From Diadema setosum (lineage: Eukaryota > Echinodermata > Echinoidea > Diadematoida > Diadematidae): a stretch of 64,000 nt of DNA. The notes beneath the pieces are model-generated. The model was not told the DNA's origin and did no database searches. It worked only from the letters and a program-made list of their open reading frames with translations. Shown in pieces: positions 11,801 through 25,200 of the stretch (positions are counted from its first letter, which is position 1; the number at the start of each line of letters is the position of its first letter). Both the position numbers and the translations under genes were made by a program. Location of the stretch: positions 6,064,641 through 6,128,640 of the forward strand of contig NC_092705.1 in NCBI RefSeq assembly GCF_964275005.1, read 5' to 3'.

Positions 11801-13572
11801 ATTTCATTTCACGGAACAATATGCATGAACATGTCCTACTAAAGACTAATATCATGATCATTTTTTTAAAAACGCTTGTCTCATTTTGCTCTAGACATTA
11901 CTAGATTTTTTTTTTTTTGCTTCCATTTTATTGTGTTCACAAGATAACTCTCTGTCTGTGGAGCCTTTTTTTGTCTGGTGAGATCTGCATGGTTTAGTGG
12001 TTGAGGCACTAGACTTTTGAACATGAGACCTTGGATTCAAATATTGTCCCATAACATACACCAATGTATATAGCATGTCTGACATTATGCTTTGATCACA
12101 ACCTGTGCTACGTGTATAGATAGGTATATAGTGGGCAATGTTAAGGCAAAAATGATAGCGGGGCATCTGGGAGAATAATTCTTGCATAGAAGTGGTTACC
12201 CTGAGTGGAGTAGATCATACATGTATGAACATTATCATTATAAAACCATCAAATAAGACTAAATGCAAATTTTCATCAAATCAAGGTTATATATTATTCA
12301 ACTCACATCCTCTTGGTAAACATGAAACGTATCCTAGATGGATGGACAAAGATCCCATGTTTATTCCTGCAGGAGAAGTACTGTCTGCCCTTGTACAAGC
12401 CATTGTGTTTGCCAACTATGAAAGGATGCACAAATGCCAGAAAAAAAAAAAAACAAGATATATAGAAACATTCAGAGAAAATCTAGTACATCAGGTACAG
12501 AAGTATATTCATCACATTGAATATTCATATCAAAATATTTGGTCTATCTACCTGTCAGCTATCTATCTATACCTATCTATCACAACTTGATACATGAGAT
12601 AGGTAGATAGATAATGGCATATGATGCACCGTTGAGAGCTACTCATGCAGTCTTTGTTTATTGAAGATGAATTGATGATAAACACACATTTTGCACATAC
12701 ATACACACACATACACACATATTATATTTATCATCTAATATATATCATGTAAATTTGCTATGCTGTAATCAGGGTGAATGGGAATTTAAGAACTTTATTA
12801 TAATCAGGCAAATGTGCTCATCAAGCAATTGCATAGGTGTGAACTTGAGTAATTGATATGCACAGATGTAAAGCATAAATCTAATTAAATACAAAATATG
12901 ACCATCTTCAAACAATGGCACAAGAGGCTTCTCAGTGGTGACATTAGATGCTACAGGCCATGCATCATGAGTGTTTGCTGTTCTATGCTACAGCCACTAA
13001 ACTTACTCTTGATTATGGGCCACTATGATGTGTGCCCAAAGTTGGGGCCAGGCTGGACCTGGCTACTTTTGTTCAATATACAATATCCATGAATTGTATT
13101 CTTCTGAATCATTACAATGTATTTGATGCAAAGTTTGTGTGTTCACTACATGTGTACCTGATAGAAAATTGGCCCTGTATCATTATATATTAAGTTACTA
13201 GTAGTATGAGACATAAGTGCATACTGCAGTGCAATCACCTGCTTTGGATCAGCTATTCACATTTTGAGGAAAGTGTAAACACCCAACACATGCTTATATT
13301 TGTTGGTGCTTCTTGCTGTGATGCCTTACACATTAACTGAGCTGCTTTGAAGCATCATGCTAATGCATGGCTGGAATTCATTTAGCATAACATAAGATGT
13401 TGCTGGATCATAAAAAGACACTGTACCAACCTGGCTCGTCGAGTTCAATGCCAACCCAATCTCCCGTAACGTTGGTCAAGCCACCTTTATATTTCACTGT
13501 GCCCTCATGAACTTCACCCTTGTAGATGACCTCTACCCTCTGACCTACGTTGATGTTGATGAACAGGACCAT
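8834..13572 (-). CDS. CAP-Gly domain protein, probably microtubule-associated (one exon not located)
   Basis: Four minus-strand exons have consensus splice sites. 13431-13572 starts at an ATG and encodes VGQRVEVIYKGEVHEG…GGLTNVTGDWVGIELDEP, the first half of a CAP-Gly fold. 11235-11302 resumes with YF, as expected for the conserved RYF of this domain. The others are 9974-10051 and 8834-9270 (stop). The last three join in phase (1, 1). Between the first and second an exon of phase 1 in, phase 2 out is needed, carrying the GKNDG motif that contacts C-terminal EEY/F tails; I could not find it. The last exon gives a Ser/Arg/His-rich tail without a recognised domain. CAP-Gly domains bind the tails of tubulin, EB proteins or CLIP-170. 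I do not recognise the orthologue. The N-terminal part is secure and the full gene model is incomplete. Confidence 0.65.
11983..12050 (+). repeat. tRNA-derived SINE-like head
   Basis: TGGTTTAGTGG at 11990-12000 fits the RNA polymerase III A box. GGATTCAAAT, starting at about 12033, is a degraded B box (GGTTCAAATC). The spacing of about 33 bp is that of a tRNA. The stems do not pair well enough for a working tRNA, so a tRNA-derived SINE remnant is more likely. It lies in an intron of the minus-strand CAP-Gly gene. Confidence 0.4.
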
Positions 13573-13617
13573 GCTTGCACTGGACGGATGTCACATGTCA
13601 GTGATGTTGAAGTCACC
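13573..13617 (-). other. 5' UTR part of the CAP-Gly gene's first coding exon
   Basis: The minus strand reads a CCACAG acceptor just above 13617. This is followed by 45 nt that contain an in-frame stop before the ATG at 13572, so they are untranslated. Confidence 0.5.
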
Positions 13618-14813
13618 CTGTGGAATGATAAATTGTGAAATTACAGCTCAGAGTGAAGTGTCATTATCAAACTCTTTATGCCGTAGTGCTATATACGTTC
13701 ACATGTCCGACTCAATCAATGGCTTGCCGACTTAACATATTTCAATCAAATGCACAATGCACAACTTGACTCATAATTTGTGATATAGGACAATACATTA
13801 AAGTGTCACAGCAATAGCATTGTCATGCAATTTAGACCACAGCAGAGCTTGCAATTTTTTTTTTCTCTTGACTTTGCTGTTAATGGATTTCTAAGAAGTT
13901 ACATAGCTTTGAAAAACAGTTTTTGAATTATTTTCATAAAGTGCTCATGTGTTGCAGTCTCAGCATAATATGTGAGGGGTTTTAAGACCATAGCAAACTG
14001 ATACAGAGTTAAGCAAGTGACTTTGTACAAAGTAGCAACTACATGTAAGCCTACTGTAGAAATCTCTTAAAGCCCCAAAGATCTTACCTTAACGTGATCT
14101 TTGTATCATGTGATAACAAAAAAGATCCTCTATTCCCCCGCCCCACTAATTTTTCATACCACTCTACACTATTCTTGTACTATTGTTAGCTTTCACACGG
14201 ATGCACACACTCAAAGTCCCACACACAAACATTTGGGGGAGGGGGACATACGGAAGTCTTCCCCAAAGCTGGTTTTTATAGCTCAATACCCTATAAAATC
14301 TAACCATAAACTACACAATTCATGTTCACTCATAAGTATTATATGGTAACCTCACCTGTTAAAATATTTGTTTTGTTTTTTGGGTTTTTTTTGCCACAAG
14401 TGTATTGGAGATTGACAACCATTTGAATTAGACGAGCTGAGCTGACCGCGGCGAGTGACAGTGTATCACTGATGTCATGTCACACTATGTCAAACTGAGC
14501 TTAAACTGAAGTACTTGATAATGATATGACAGCTAGACACAAACATGAATACTGTATCTGTGTATTGTGCAATTGTGTTCACATTCGATTTGTTTCTTAC
14601 AAAGTCATGTCAAATTCTGCACTAGGTGACAGCAATCATACTGCATACCCAGTCTCAGTATACTACATACATGTGATGATGCATGATGTGTACTGAGTAA
14701 AAACAGATGATGATGATTGAATTGATGTAAGACATACAAAATACAGTCATCTATTCATGAGGCCGAGGTATAAATATTGCACAAATATATTGCATAGATA
14801 TTGCACGACTTAC

Positions 14814-15521
14814 CAACCTACATTCCAACGGCACTGCAGGCACAAAGCCGATCCGACGACCAAATCCAGCACGTTCCCTGGAGCTACAATTAATCAGCTA
14901 GTTTGCAGCAGCCATCATAACTGTCCACGTACAGCTACAGATAATGACTGGGCTTGCAAGCAAGAGCCCACTCTTTGGTGTTTAGCGATGGAGAAATAAG
15001 CTAGGGTCTTCGACTTGAGGCACTACTGTTTCCTTGTACTACATCTCGGTTTACCTGCCGAGAGCTCTCATCCACCTGTCACGGTACACTGCACCTGCAC
15101 ACGCCAAAATTCGTTGTTGTAGTAACCGGAATCCTACATGACTCTGTAGGGGATAGAGGTAAAGAAGTGTAAATATTTTTTTAATTCTATTTCACCACTT
15201 TTTCAACTTTAAGCTCAATTTGGATGAAAAAATACATTATGTTTTACTAAGATCAAGTGAAAAGATATGGCAGCTCAAAAATTAATGTCAGTTAAATGAT
15301 TCACATTCTATATTTCTGAAACGTGACACCTATAAGTATATTGGAAGCTCCAAAGAGATTATCTCTCGCAAATTTCGAGATTTAGCCTAAATTGCGAGAC
15401 CCAACGAGAGAATGTTTCGCTGCTCTATTCGTCGATCGGCGATCGCGCCCACTTTCAATTGCAATTTTATCATCTGCTGAGAGCAGCGATCTCTGGCTTA
15501 CGATTGTTCTCATCCTGCGAG
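14814..15521. promoter_or_regulatory. Probable bidirectional promoter and first exons (CAP-Gly gene left, TAF6 right)
   Basis: A minus-strand GTAAGT donor follows 14814, which fits a non-coding first exon of the CAP-Gly gene running up to about 15.05-15.1 kb. On the plus strand a CG-richer stretch at about 15380-15521 ends in GAG|GCAAGT, a consensus GC-type donor. It could splice to the AG at 16222-16223 just before the TAF6 start. The two genes therefore probably diverge from a shared region near 15.1-15.4 kb. No TATA box is evident. Transcription starts are inferred. Confidence 0.35.
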
Positions 15522-16223
15522 GCAAGTATATTGATTTGAATTTTGTTTTTCTTGTACATAGAGTGATTTTAAGTCAAAATATTCCCCCAAATGTTCATGG
15601 AACTAAATATTGGTCGAATAATTGAACTTGCGTGCTAACGTGAGTGATATTAGGGGTTGTCCTAGCGTATGTTGGGAGACCAACAACCAGTCCTCTAAAC
15701 TTTCGCGATGAAGAGAGGTTAAATATCAGTCCCGTGCACTGAGAATTGTGTATGTCATGTAGAACCCCCTTACTATGCTATACACGCCACGTACTGTACA
15801 CGATCCACGAATGAGCGATGTATGATAACAATGACAATGTCAATGATGTAGTAGGCCCTATAGTTGATTTTAAAGTTCTGTATCAGTATCTATACATTGA
15901 GGGATTGCACGTCTATATCCCAGCAGCGACGTTTGGTGCAGCACAAACAAGACAAGAAATAAATCAAATCAAATGTATCAAAACTGATTTTCATCAATGA
16001 TCAAATAGACTTTATTGATTCCTCTTAAATGATGTTAGTCTTATTAGTCTTACTCTTAGAGTTATATGCTCTTTAATATTTCATATAGTTGTCAAGGGGT
16101 TTCTAATTATGTCGCTAAAAGTTAAAACCTGAATCCCTATCTCAACCAAAACTATACCATCCCTTAACATTTCACTTTTTTCTTTTTCTTTTTTTTTTTT
16201 TAATTAAAAATGATGCAAAACAG
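15522..16223 (+). other. TAF6: Probable 5' UTR intron of TAF6
   Basis: It is bounded by a possible GC donor at 15522 and, after a T-rich tract, by AAAACAG ending at 16223. Nothing coding is visible inside. If the AG at 16222-16223 is used, the ATGs at 16210 and 16213 fall in the intron and TAF6 starts at 16243. Confidence 0.35.
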
Positions 16224-16242
16224 CCACACCTGTAAGCTCAAG

Positions 16243-19200
16243 ATGGCAGAGAAAGAAAAGGAGGTCAAAGGTTGCTTGGGTCAAGAGACGATAAAGGTGA
16301 TTGGGGAGTGTATTGGCGTGCCATCATTACCAGAAGAAGCCTGTAGTCTACTGGCAGAAGATGTGAGTTTCAGGCTGAAAACGATGATTCAGGTGAGTGT
16401 CAGAAAGGCCAGTTTGGATTTTCAAGAAGAAAAAAAGGAACATGTATAAACTGTCAAGACGCTTTATATCATATACATATCGCAATTTGTGATAATTATT
16501 AATGATAATTTTTAGCAATGATCTAATGACACTTCAAGCAAAGTCTTTTATATCATATATCCAAAGTATATATAATACATTTTGAATGTTATGAGTAATA
16601 CTTTATGAAAGTACATCATTTTCAACAAAGACTTAAAATTTAAATTTCAAACAGAATTGTCTCTTATCATAGAGAGAATCCTAACTTTGCGTCAGGACTT
16701 ACTGAATTCTGTTTATTTCTATTTTGTTCATAGATCAATACAATTTCAGTAGCAAGTGTAAACATGAATTACAGTATGTCAAAGTATACAGATGTTTGTG
16801 ACTCTGTTGTTTGATAGCAGGTATTAATTCATTTCTGTTTTAATAACTTAAGAAAAATCACCCATATTTTATTGCTCAAAGGTCTTTGCTTTCTCTTCTT
16901 GCCTGTACATACTCCATATTTTCTGTTATGTGCTGAAATATGTCAAAAGGTAATTTTTTTCTTGTTGCATAGCTGTGGGATGTAGTTTCAGATGTGTAGG
17001 ACTTAAGTTTTCCAAGCCATCTTGATTGTTTGGGTTAAAAAAGTAAAAAATCCAGTAGATGCACTATATGTATACTATGCATGTATTACAGGTTACAAGA
17101 GTTATACACACTTTCACATTTATGATTTGATCATCGTTACGTTAGGAAGCGGCCAAATTTGCGAGGCACGCCAAGAGAGTGAAGCTGTCGACGGCAGACT
17201 TTGACTATTCCTTACGGATCCACAATGTTGAGGTGAGGATTACTGGAGCTTTTCAAGGGATGTTGCATGATATACACACATTCCTTTGTGAAGTAAATTG
17301 TTGCAGTTGTGAAAACTGGCTGAAACTAATACCAGTAATGAATGTCAAGGTTACAGCAGAGCTCTTACGAAGAAACTTATCTCATGTATTCCCTCTATTT
17401 CCTTTCCTCTCCTCCTATCTCTCTCTCTCTATCTCTTAATGCGGAGCTTCAGTTTTAGTTATTATAATGTTTTTTATGCCATTGCTGTATATGTTCGGTT
17501 TATTATGTCTCACAGTGATTGCATTTGATTTTGATTTACTTTTGATTTAGTCTCCCCCACTAAGGTTCCTATGACTCCAAGTGTTGCAAATGATGTATCA
17601 TTGGTCTGATTATTTTTGTACATATAAGTGGACAAAATATTATTGTATAGTAATGATTGTAATAATCACTGTTACTCAGTTACATTTGTACCGTACTCTT
17701 GTCAAAACAAAGTGGAAATAAATTCAAATCAATCAATCAATTGTGACAGGGGATTACCAAATAAAACTGAAGCTGATTTGAGGTCAGAAGATGAGCTATG
17801 TAGAGCTTACCATTACTCCCCATGGCATTTAGCAGCCTTGAAAGTTCATAAGTAAGATTAACTTGACCTGTGCAGTTTCAGTTATTCAATTCAATTCAAT
17901 ACTTGAAAAGTTTGCATTTATCACCGGGCAAGAAATACTGTGTGAACCTTATAATGATTCAGAATATTCTTACACTTGTTGTAGTGATGAGTTTTATCTG
18001 TGAAGAACTATTACGAGGCAATCACATCCGTCTGGATTTCATATCATGTAACACTTGATATTTTCTCTCAATCCATCCCGTTATGGCAGCCCCTGTATGG
18101 TTTCGTGACGGACGATCACATCCCATTCCGCTTTGCGAGCGGTGGCGGGCGGGAGTTGCATTTTGTCGAGGAGAAGGAGATAGAGCTCTCGGACATCATA
18201 AACTCATCAATGCCCAAGATTCCTCTGGACATCACTCTCAAAGGTAGTTTCCTATACATACATACATGTATCCATATTATGTACACATACATTCATACAT
18301 ACAGACAGACAGACATACATATTATATATATTTTTTTTATACATATTATATTTTTTTTCAGGGTGGCAGTGCTGATTTCAGTATTCATATTACTCCTTCA
18401 ACTGCTTCATAGCAGCTGCGGAACTTTAGTAATGGAAAATTGTTTTTGTTGTTGTTTTTTTAGCTCACCTGAGCCAAAGGCTCAAGTGAGCTATTGCGAT
18501 CGCCCTTCGTCCGTCGTGCGTCGTCCGTCGTGCGTAAACTTTTTACATTCTCATCTTCTTCTTGAAAACCCCAAGACCGATTTTCATCAAACTTGGCAGG
18601 TAGCATCCCTAGGGGGTTAGGAACTCAATTTGTTAAATTGGGCACCATGCCCCACCCAGGGGGCCCCCATGGGGGCCCAAACCCCCAAAAATTAAGGAAT
18701 CTGTAAAAATCTTCTTCTCTAGAACCAGAAGTGATAGAGCTAAGTTAATACTATGAGTTAGTACATTGCTGACTGTAGTTTCAAGTTTGTTCATGGCAGA
18801 ATCAGGGGTGCCCCCCTTGGGACCCAGGGGAGGGGGTGGGGAGGGGTCCTAATGGGGCCTAAATTGTACATTTGCATCTTCTTCTTGAGAACCCCTTGAC
18901 CCATTTTCAGCAAACTTGACAGGTAGCATCCCTAGGGGGTTAGGATCTCAATTTGTTAAAATGGGCGCCATGCCCCACCCAGGGGGCCCTCAGGGGGGCC
19001 CAACTCCCCCCCCCCAAAAAAAAAAAAGATGAAGGAATCTTTAAAAATTTTCTCTAGAATCAGAAGTTATAGAGCTAAGATAATACTATGTGTGAGTACA
19101 TTAATGACTGTAGTTTCAAGTTTGTTCATAGCAGATCCAGGGGTGCCCCTCTTGGGGGCGGGGGGGGGGGGGGGGGGGGGGGTTGGGAAGGTCCAAATGG

Positions 19201-22200
19201 GGGCCTGAATTGTACATTTTCATCTTCTTCCTGAAAACCTCATGATGGATTTTCGTCAAACTTGGCAGGTAGCATCCCTAGGGGGTCAGGATCTCAATTT
19301 ATCGAAATGGGCACCATACCACACCCAGAGGGCCCCAGGGGGCCCCAATCCCCCCAAATTAAGGAATCTTAAAAGATTTGGGCCCTTATTGTACATTTTC
19401 ATCTCCTACTTGAGAATGCCTGGTCAAATTTTAGTAGAGCTGTGAATAATTTAGATTAGTGACTGCGTGAAAGGTGAACTTGCGATACTCAGGTGAGCGC
19501 TAGACCCGCGGGTGTCTTGTTTTTTAATGTGTGTTTGTCTGTGTGCATGTGTGTGTTGTGAGCATACATTCATCATGAACATAAACTCTTAAGTACTTTA
19601 TTCTTACACTGGAATTCATTTCAAATGAGAAACTAGTATGCACTTTTATGTATTTTTGAAGAGCCATATATTTCTTCTCTTGGATGGAACCATAGGTTAG
19701 CCAGGACCTGTTTTCACAGAGTTCCACAAATCAAGAACATAAAACATATGATGAAATTTAAGTGTAATATGTATTCAAACCAAGAATGAAAAAACAAACA
19801 ACAAACAACAAACAACAACAACAACAACAACATATGAATGTATAACATACAAAAATATGCAGTATTACAGTGAGCTTTGAGAAATTATAAAGAGGTTTGT
19901 ACTAATTCCACTAGAAAAAGATCTATAGCTCAGAGAAAAATGACACTAATTTTTTGAATCCCCAAACAGATTAATTTGTTTGGAGAGCATACATGTTGGT
20001 TTATAAATAAGATTAAGTGATGAGGCTTATTGATTGTTTTTTGAAGATGTTTCTTGAAAAGTGACATCATGGTTATCATCTGACTTGGGTGGATTTAACA
20101 TCTGAAAGTTCTGTGTCTTAGCACCATCTCATGTAAATGACCTGTAAAATAAGCTGTCATGTACAATGTATTTGTTTCACTAGATTTCCCTGAAGACTTC
20201 ATGTTTGCTTTAGTAATAGCTGTGAGTATTAATGATGATGATGATGATGACAACGATGTTGGTTATGATGACGATGATAATTGTTATCGATGTCATTACT
20301 ATAAAATGACAGTAAAGATACCAAACATGATGATAAATATTAGTGTGAAATTAACACCCAGTTCTACTTTTATGATTTTTGACAGCTCATTGGTTGAGCA
20401 TTGAAGGAATACAACCAGCAATTCCTGAAAATCCTCCACCAGGTGAGTTTTTTTAGCCTTCCATTTTCCTCCATTTTGAACACCATACTACTTTCATGCT
20501 ACTTTTGGCTCGCATCACTTCTGAAACCTGCAAAATTATCTTCATGATATTCTTTGCACATTTTGAATGGGTTGAATTGTGTGTGTGCTTTGTCTACTGA
20601 CAAATACTAAGTACAGTAGTACTACATGTGTGTGTCCTACTATTCATTTCACCATGTGTGTGTGCTGATACTGAGTAGCTTTCTGTGCAAGCTGTATATT
20701 CAAATGGGTCGTTTGTGTGCATCAGTACATCAATTTTCTTGCATAGAAATGTCATATCAGATTCTGTCTCGTTTGTGAATTGTATGAAAGCATGCAATTA
20801 TGCAATTGAGCAACATGAATTTAAGATTCTGCAAATATGTTTGTGTGCTGCTCAGTGCAAGAATTTGATTGTGCAAAAATGAGGACATGTACAGTACCAA
20901 TTTCCAGTGTGGATAGTTATGCCAATACCAGTGACTTAACTCCTCTTTTCTTGCCACAGTTGACACCAACACCCAGAAGTTGGAGTCCCAGGATGCGCTC
21001 CACACCAAAAAGCCGACGCCCAAGAGCGAGAAGAAGACTGGGAAGGGGGCGGAAATGGGCAAGACGGCAGCCACCTTGCTCGCCAAAGCCAAGGGTATCA
21101 CGCTGGCACCAACCAAGCTGAAAGGGGTGTTAGTCCATGAACTGTCGGTGGTAAGCGAGGATTGAAATCATGTCCAAACTCACTGTGAAGCATACTTGCA
21201 ATTTTGTGACTATATAATTGTTGCATAGATAGGCTACCTGGCTGGCAGGAAACAAAAATAAGATCACAAAATTACAAATGCATACTATATGTAAGAATCT
21301 GACGATTATTCTTTAGTAGAAAAAGGCAGGGACCTACAGCTAGAGCAACAAGATTAATGGTTTAGTTATATTTGCTTAAAAAAAAAAAAGAAGTAACAAA
21401 TTTTTCAATAACGAAACAACTTGCTTTGCAATATCTCTCTCAAATTGCCACAACTGATTAAGTTCCACCAATTTGGTTCTTGTTCATTACAATGTTCAAG
21501 TTATGATATCGAGAGATAAATGTTCAATTTCCAGAACTCAAAGGAAGGCCATGCTATTGATGCACATTCTAGTCACCATCTCATTAGCTGTGTGAAGTAC
21601 TGATCAAAAGATGAGTGTAGAGTGAAAAATTTGCATGTCTAACTTTCTCCATTCTTTTCTTCCATGGAACTTTTTTACAGGAGCAACAGCTGTACTACAA
21701 AGAAATCACTGAGGCATGTGTGGGCTCTTCTGAAACCAAGAGAGCTGTAAGTGTCATTCAAGCAGCATTCACGCACAGGTCCACCACAAAATGTGATTTT
21801 CCATCTAGAAAGAAATTCTAGCACAAATCAAACACCATTCCTTTCAAGCAACATAGACTCATTTACATGAGAGATAGTCAACGTCATTAAAATGTGGGAT
21901 GAAGCATTTTTAGCAGGTTGGTTTTTTTTTTGTGTGTGTTTTTCCATTCGTTTATTGTCATGTCAGGGTGTGCATGTGTGTGCTTCATTTTCATGTACTA
22001 CCCAGCAATATGTTGCTGTGGACATTTGTTTATTTTCTGCAAGTTTTTGTTTCTTTTGGTTGCTGTAGCTTTTTGTGACTATAGTTTTACTGTCTTACAA
22101 TGAAACATGTTGTTGGCCATGCACTCTTTCCCCTGTACAGATGATGAAGAAACGAGGCACAGGAAAATGTGATTACATGTGAAAAGAGTTTTTTATTTCA

Positions 22201-25200
22201 TTTTTTTATTTGGAAAGGAAGCAGTCCTGAAGTAGATGAAGATAACAAAAGCTTAAACCCATTTCATTATTTAAAAAAAATTGTTTACTCATGACACAGG
22301 AAGCACTTCACAGCCTGGCGAGTGACCCCGGCCTCTACCAGGTCGTGCCCCGCTTCAGCATGTTCATTGCCGAGGGCGTCAAGGTCAACGTGGTGCAGAA
22401 CAATCTTGCCATTCTCATCTACCTCATGCGCATGGTGAAGGCCCTCATGGATAATACCACCCTCTACCTAGAGAAATATGTGAGTGAATATATCGTTTCC
22501 ATCTTTTTGTCTCCTTTTTCGTGCCCTATTCCTTGTTGCCTCTTAATTACCTCTGCCAAGGAGGTTATGTTTTTGCTGGTGTTAGTTTGTTTTTCTATTT
22601 GTCTGTTTGCAAGTAAGTCCAAAAGTTGTGAAATGTTCTGTCATGCTTTACTTACTTTTTCCACCCTCTTCATTCCTCTGTCCTAATCTTCTCTCCCTCC
22701 CCTGGCGGGTTCGAGTAGCTCCACGAACTCATCCCGGCTGTCATGACCTGCATAGTCAGCCGCCAGCTGAGCCTACGCCCGGATGCCGACAACCACTGGG
22801 CCCTGCGCGACTTTGCAGCCAGACTCATGTCCAGCATGTGCAGGTATGGCTGAGTCAGAATAGCAGAACTTTTGGTTACATTGGCATGTTGCAAATAGCG
22901 GGCAGTTAAGAAAAAAAAAATCAAAGTTAGACAAACCATGACCAGAAGGACTTTTGATTACATCAGCATGTAGAGAATAAGGGGCAATTGAAAAAATAAA
23001 ATGAACTTAAGTATTCAACTATAACTGCTCCTTTCCCTTTTTTTTTATTGGGGGGGGGGTGGTAGGGATGGTGCCTTGGGTTTACTTTTAATTGTAAATA
23101 TTTGCAGCTAAAAGATTATTGCCTGGCAAACTTCTGGTTGTCTACATGTAGCTGCGTGAATTGCAATTGCAATTAGCATAAAACTTGTTATCAGTGCCTT
23201 TTGATACTGTGTCCCAGATCAAGTGTTTATGAAGTGTTACCATGTTCATGTAAAAATTTGACTGCTACAGGAAATTCAGCACCACCACCAACAACATGCA
23301 GCCCAGGATCTCCAAAACGTTCGACGACGCCCTGTGCAAAGACAAGGCTCCGCTGGCCACTCTGTACGGCGCCCTCGTGGGCCTGGCTGAGTTAGGTCCT
23401 GAGGTAAGTTCATGCCATGCCATCAGTCTCACAACTTCTACTGTGTATATTCATAAATGACATGAGATCAAGCATTTTAGCATAATATGTCACTGGATGT
23501 GAACATCCTTGGAAAAGACATCTTATCCACAACTGCCTTGTCAACCAAAAGTGTATGAATGCCTATGCCTAGGTAATGGTAATGGCAGGGCCGTCTCACG
23601 GACAGATGATAACACATAAGAGGCTGTACACATACGACAGCAAAATATGGTAAAGAATGTATTGGAGTCCCATGAACCACAATTCTCTGGTATGATGCTG
23701 CTGCATCACTTCTTTCATTTTTGGGGGAGAAAGTTTGCTTGAGGAAGGAAGACACCCAAACTCGGGCAAGGTGACAAGATGGAGTGAGTGGTGACAAGAT
23801 GGCATGAGAGTGGTTGCTGTGAGAGTGACCATCATTATTGGGGACAAACTTAGATCAGAACTGGATGTTGCCAATAATTTGGACGGATTGTTGTTGTCTC
23901 CCACCAGGTAATGAAGACATTGGTCATCCCAAAGGTCAGGATGCTGGGCGAGCGGCTGAAGGCGATGTCCGAGAGCCTGATGGTCAGCAACCCGGACAAG
24001 GTGGCCGCCGATCATCTCAAGCAGCTGATCCAGGTCAGAGGTCATCACATGGTCTTCTTCCCATGACATTGTCATCTCATCCGTTATCAATACCCATCAT
24101 GTTTGATCACATCTTTATCACATCATGATCCATACTTTAATCAGCTCATTTTATACCAAAATGTAAACAATTTTGTTGGATGATTTACGATTTAGGAGTT
24201 AATAGTGCAAGTTCACTCCATATAGTTTGCTTCATTGATCAGAGTAATATCACACGCAGAGAACGGTAGAGGTCCAATTTTTGCTGTAACCTCTATCAGT
24301 TGGTTTATCTGATTCATTCTTGCTAAAATCATCCTGAACAAACTGTGGAAATAGATGTGAAGGTGGAGTGCACTCGCAAATTTAGTGTCTCTTGTGTGTA
24401 GTCATGTACATCTTATTCATCTTCTCTATCACTACGCATATCCTCCACTTTTACGGCCCGACATTTTGTGAGTTTGGTAGTCCTCGATCTGTCGGTCATT
24501 GTCGGGGAAGGTTACTACAGTTCTTTCCATTTTGTTTTCACGGGGTTTGGGAAAACAAATTGGATCCAGTTTAAAAGGGTGCCTAATCGAGATTAAAGGA
24601 CAAGTTCACGTTCATTAGCATAAGGATTGAGAGAATGTAGCAATATTAGTAGAACACATCATTGAAAGTTTAATGAAAATCAGACAATCCGTTCAAAAGT
24701 TATGAATGTTTGAATTTTTTGTGCAGTCACCGCTGGATGAGAAGACTACTACAGCTGATGATGTCACATGCGTACAACAGTATAAGGAAAATATAAAGAG
24801 AATTTCACAAAATGATACTTTTTGAAAAAAGTGCATATATCCTCGACTTGTCACTGACGTATGTTAAGTGTAATATTATTCCCCCTGCCTTCTGAAAGGG
24901 GGAAGTCAAGCATTCTCTTATTATGCAAGAAAAGTGAAAATATGTTGAATTTTCTTTATATTTTCTTTATATGGCTGTACTCATGTGACATCATCAGCTG
25001 TATTAGTCTTCTCATCCAGCAGCGACTGAGCAGAAACTTCAAAAATTCATAACTTTTCAACGGATTGTCCGATTTTCCTCAAACTCTCACTGATGTGTTC
25101 TACTAATATTGCTGCTTTCACTCAATCCACATGTCTATGAAAGTGAACTGGTCCTTTAAAAATTCTACTACATTATGATATTATCATACAAATCATATCT

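Noticed and set aside
11983-12050. Functional tRNA gene
   Set aside because: A and B box-like motifs are present, but acceptor and anticodon stems do not pair. A SINE remnant is more likely.
12192-12590. 132-residue plus-strand ORF
   Set aside because: AT-rich composition, Tyr/Ile/Lys-heavy translation, no domain and no splice context. It lies in an intron of the opposite-strand gene.
13007-13052. Candidate missing CAP-Gly exon on the minus strand with good splice sites and the right phases
   Set aside because: The 46-nt segment fits the required phases, but its translation lacks the Gly-Lys-Asn-Asp-Gly motif and has no resemblance to any CAP-Gly loop.
16210-16242. TAF6 start at the first ATG (16210)
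   Set aside because: A T-rich tract and an AG at 16222-16223 suggest this ATG is intronic. The downstream ATG matches the family's N-terminus.
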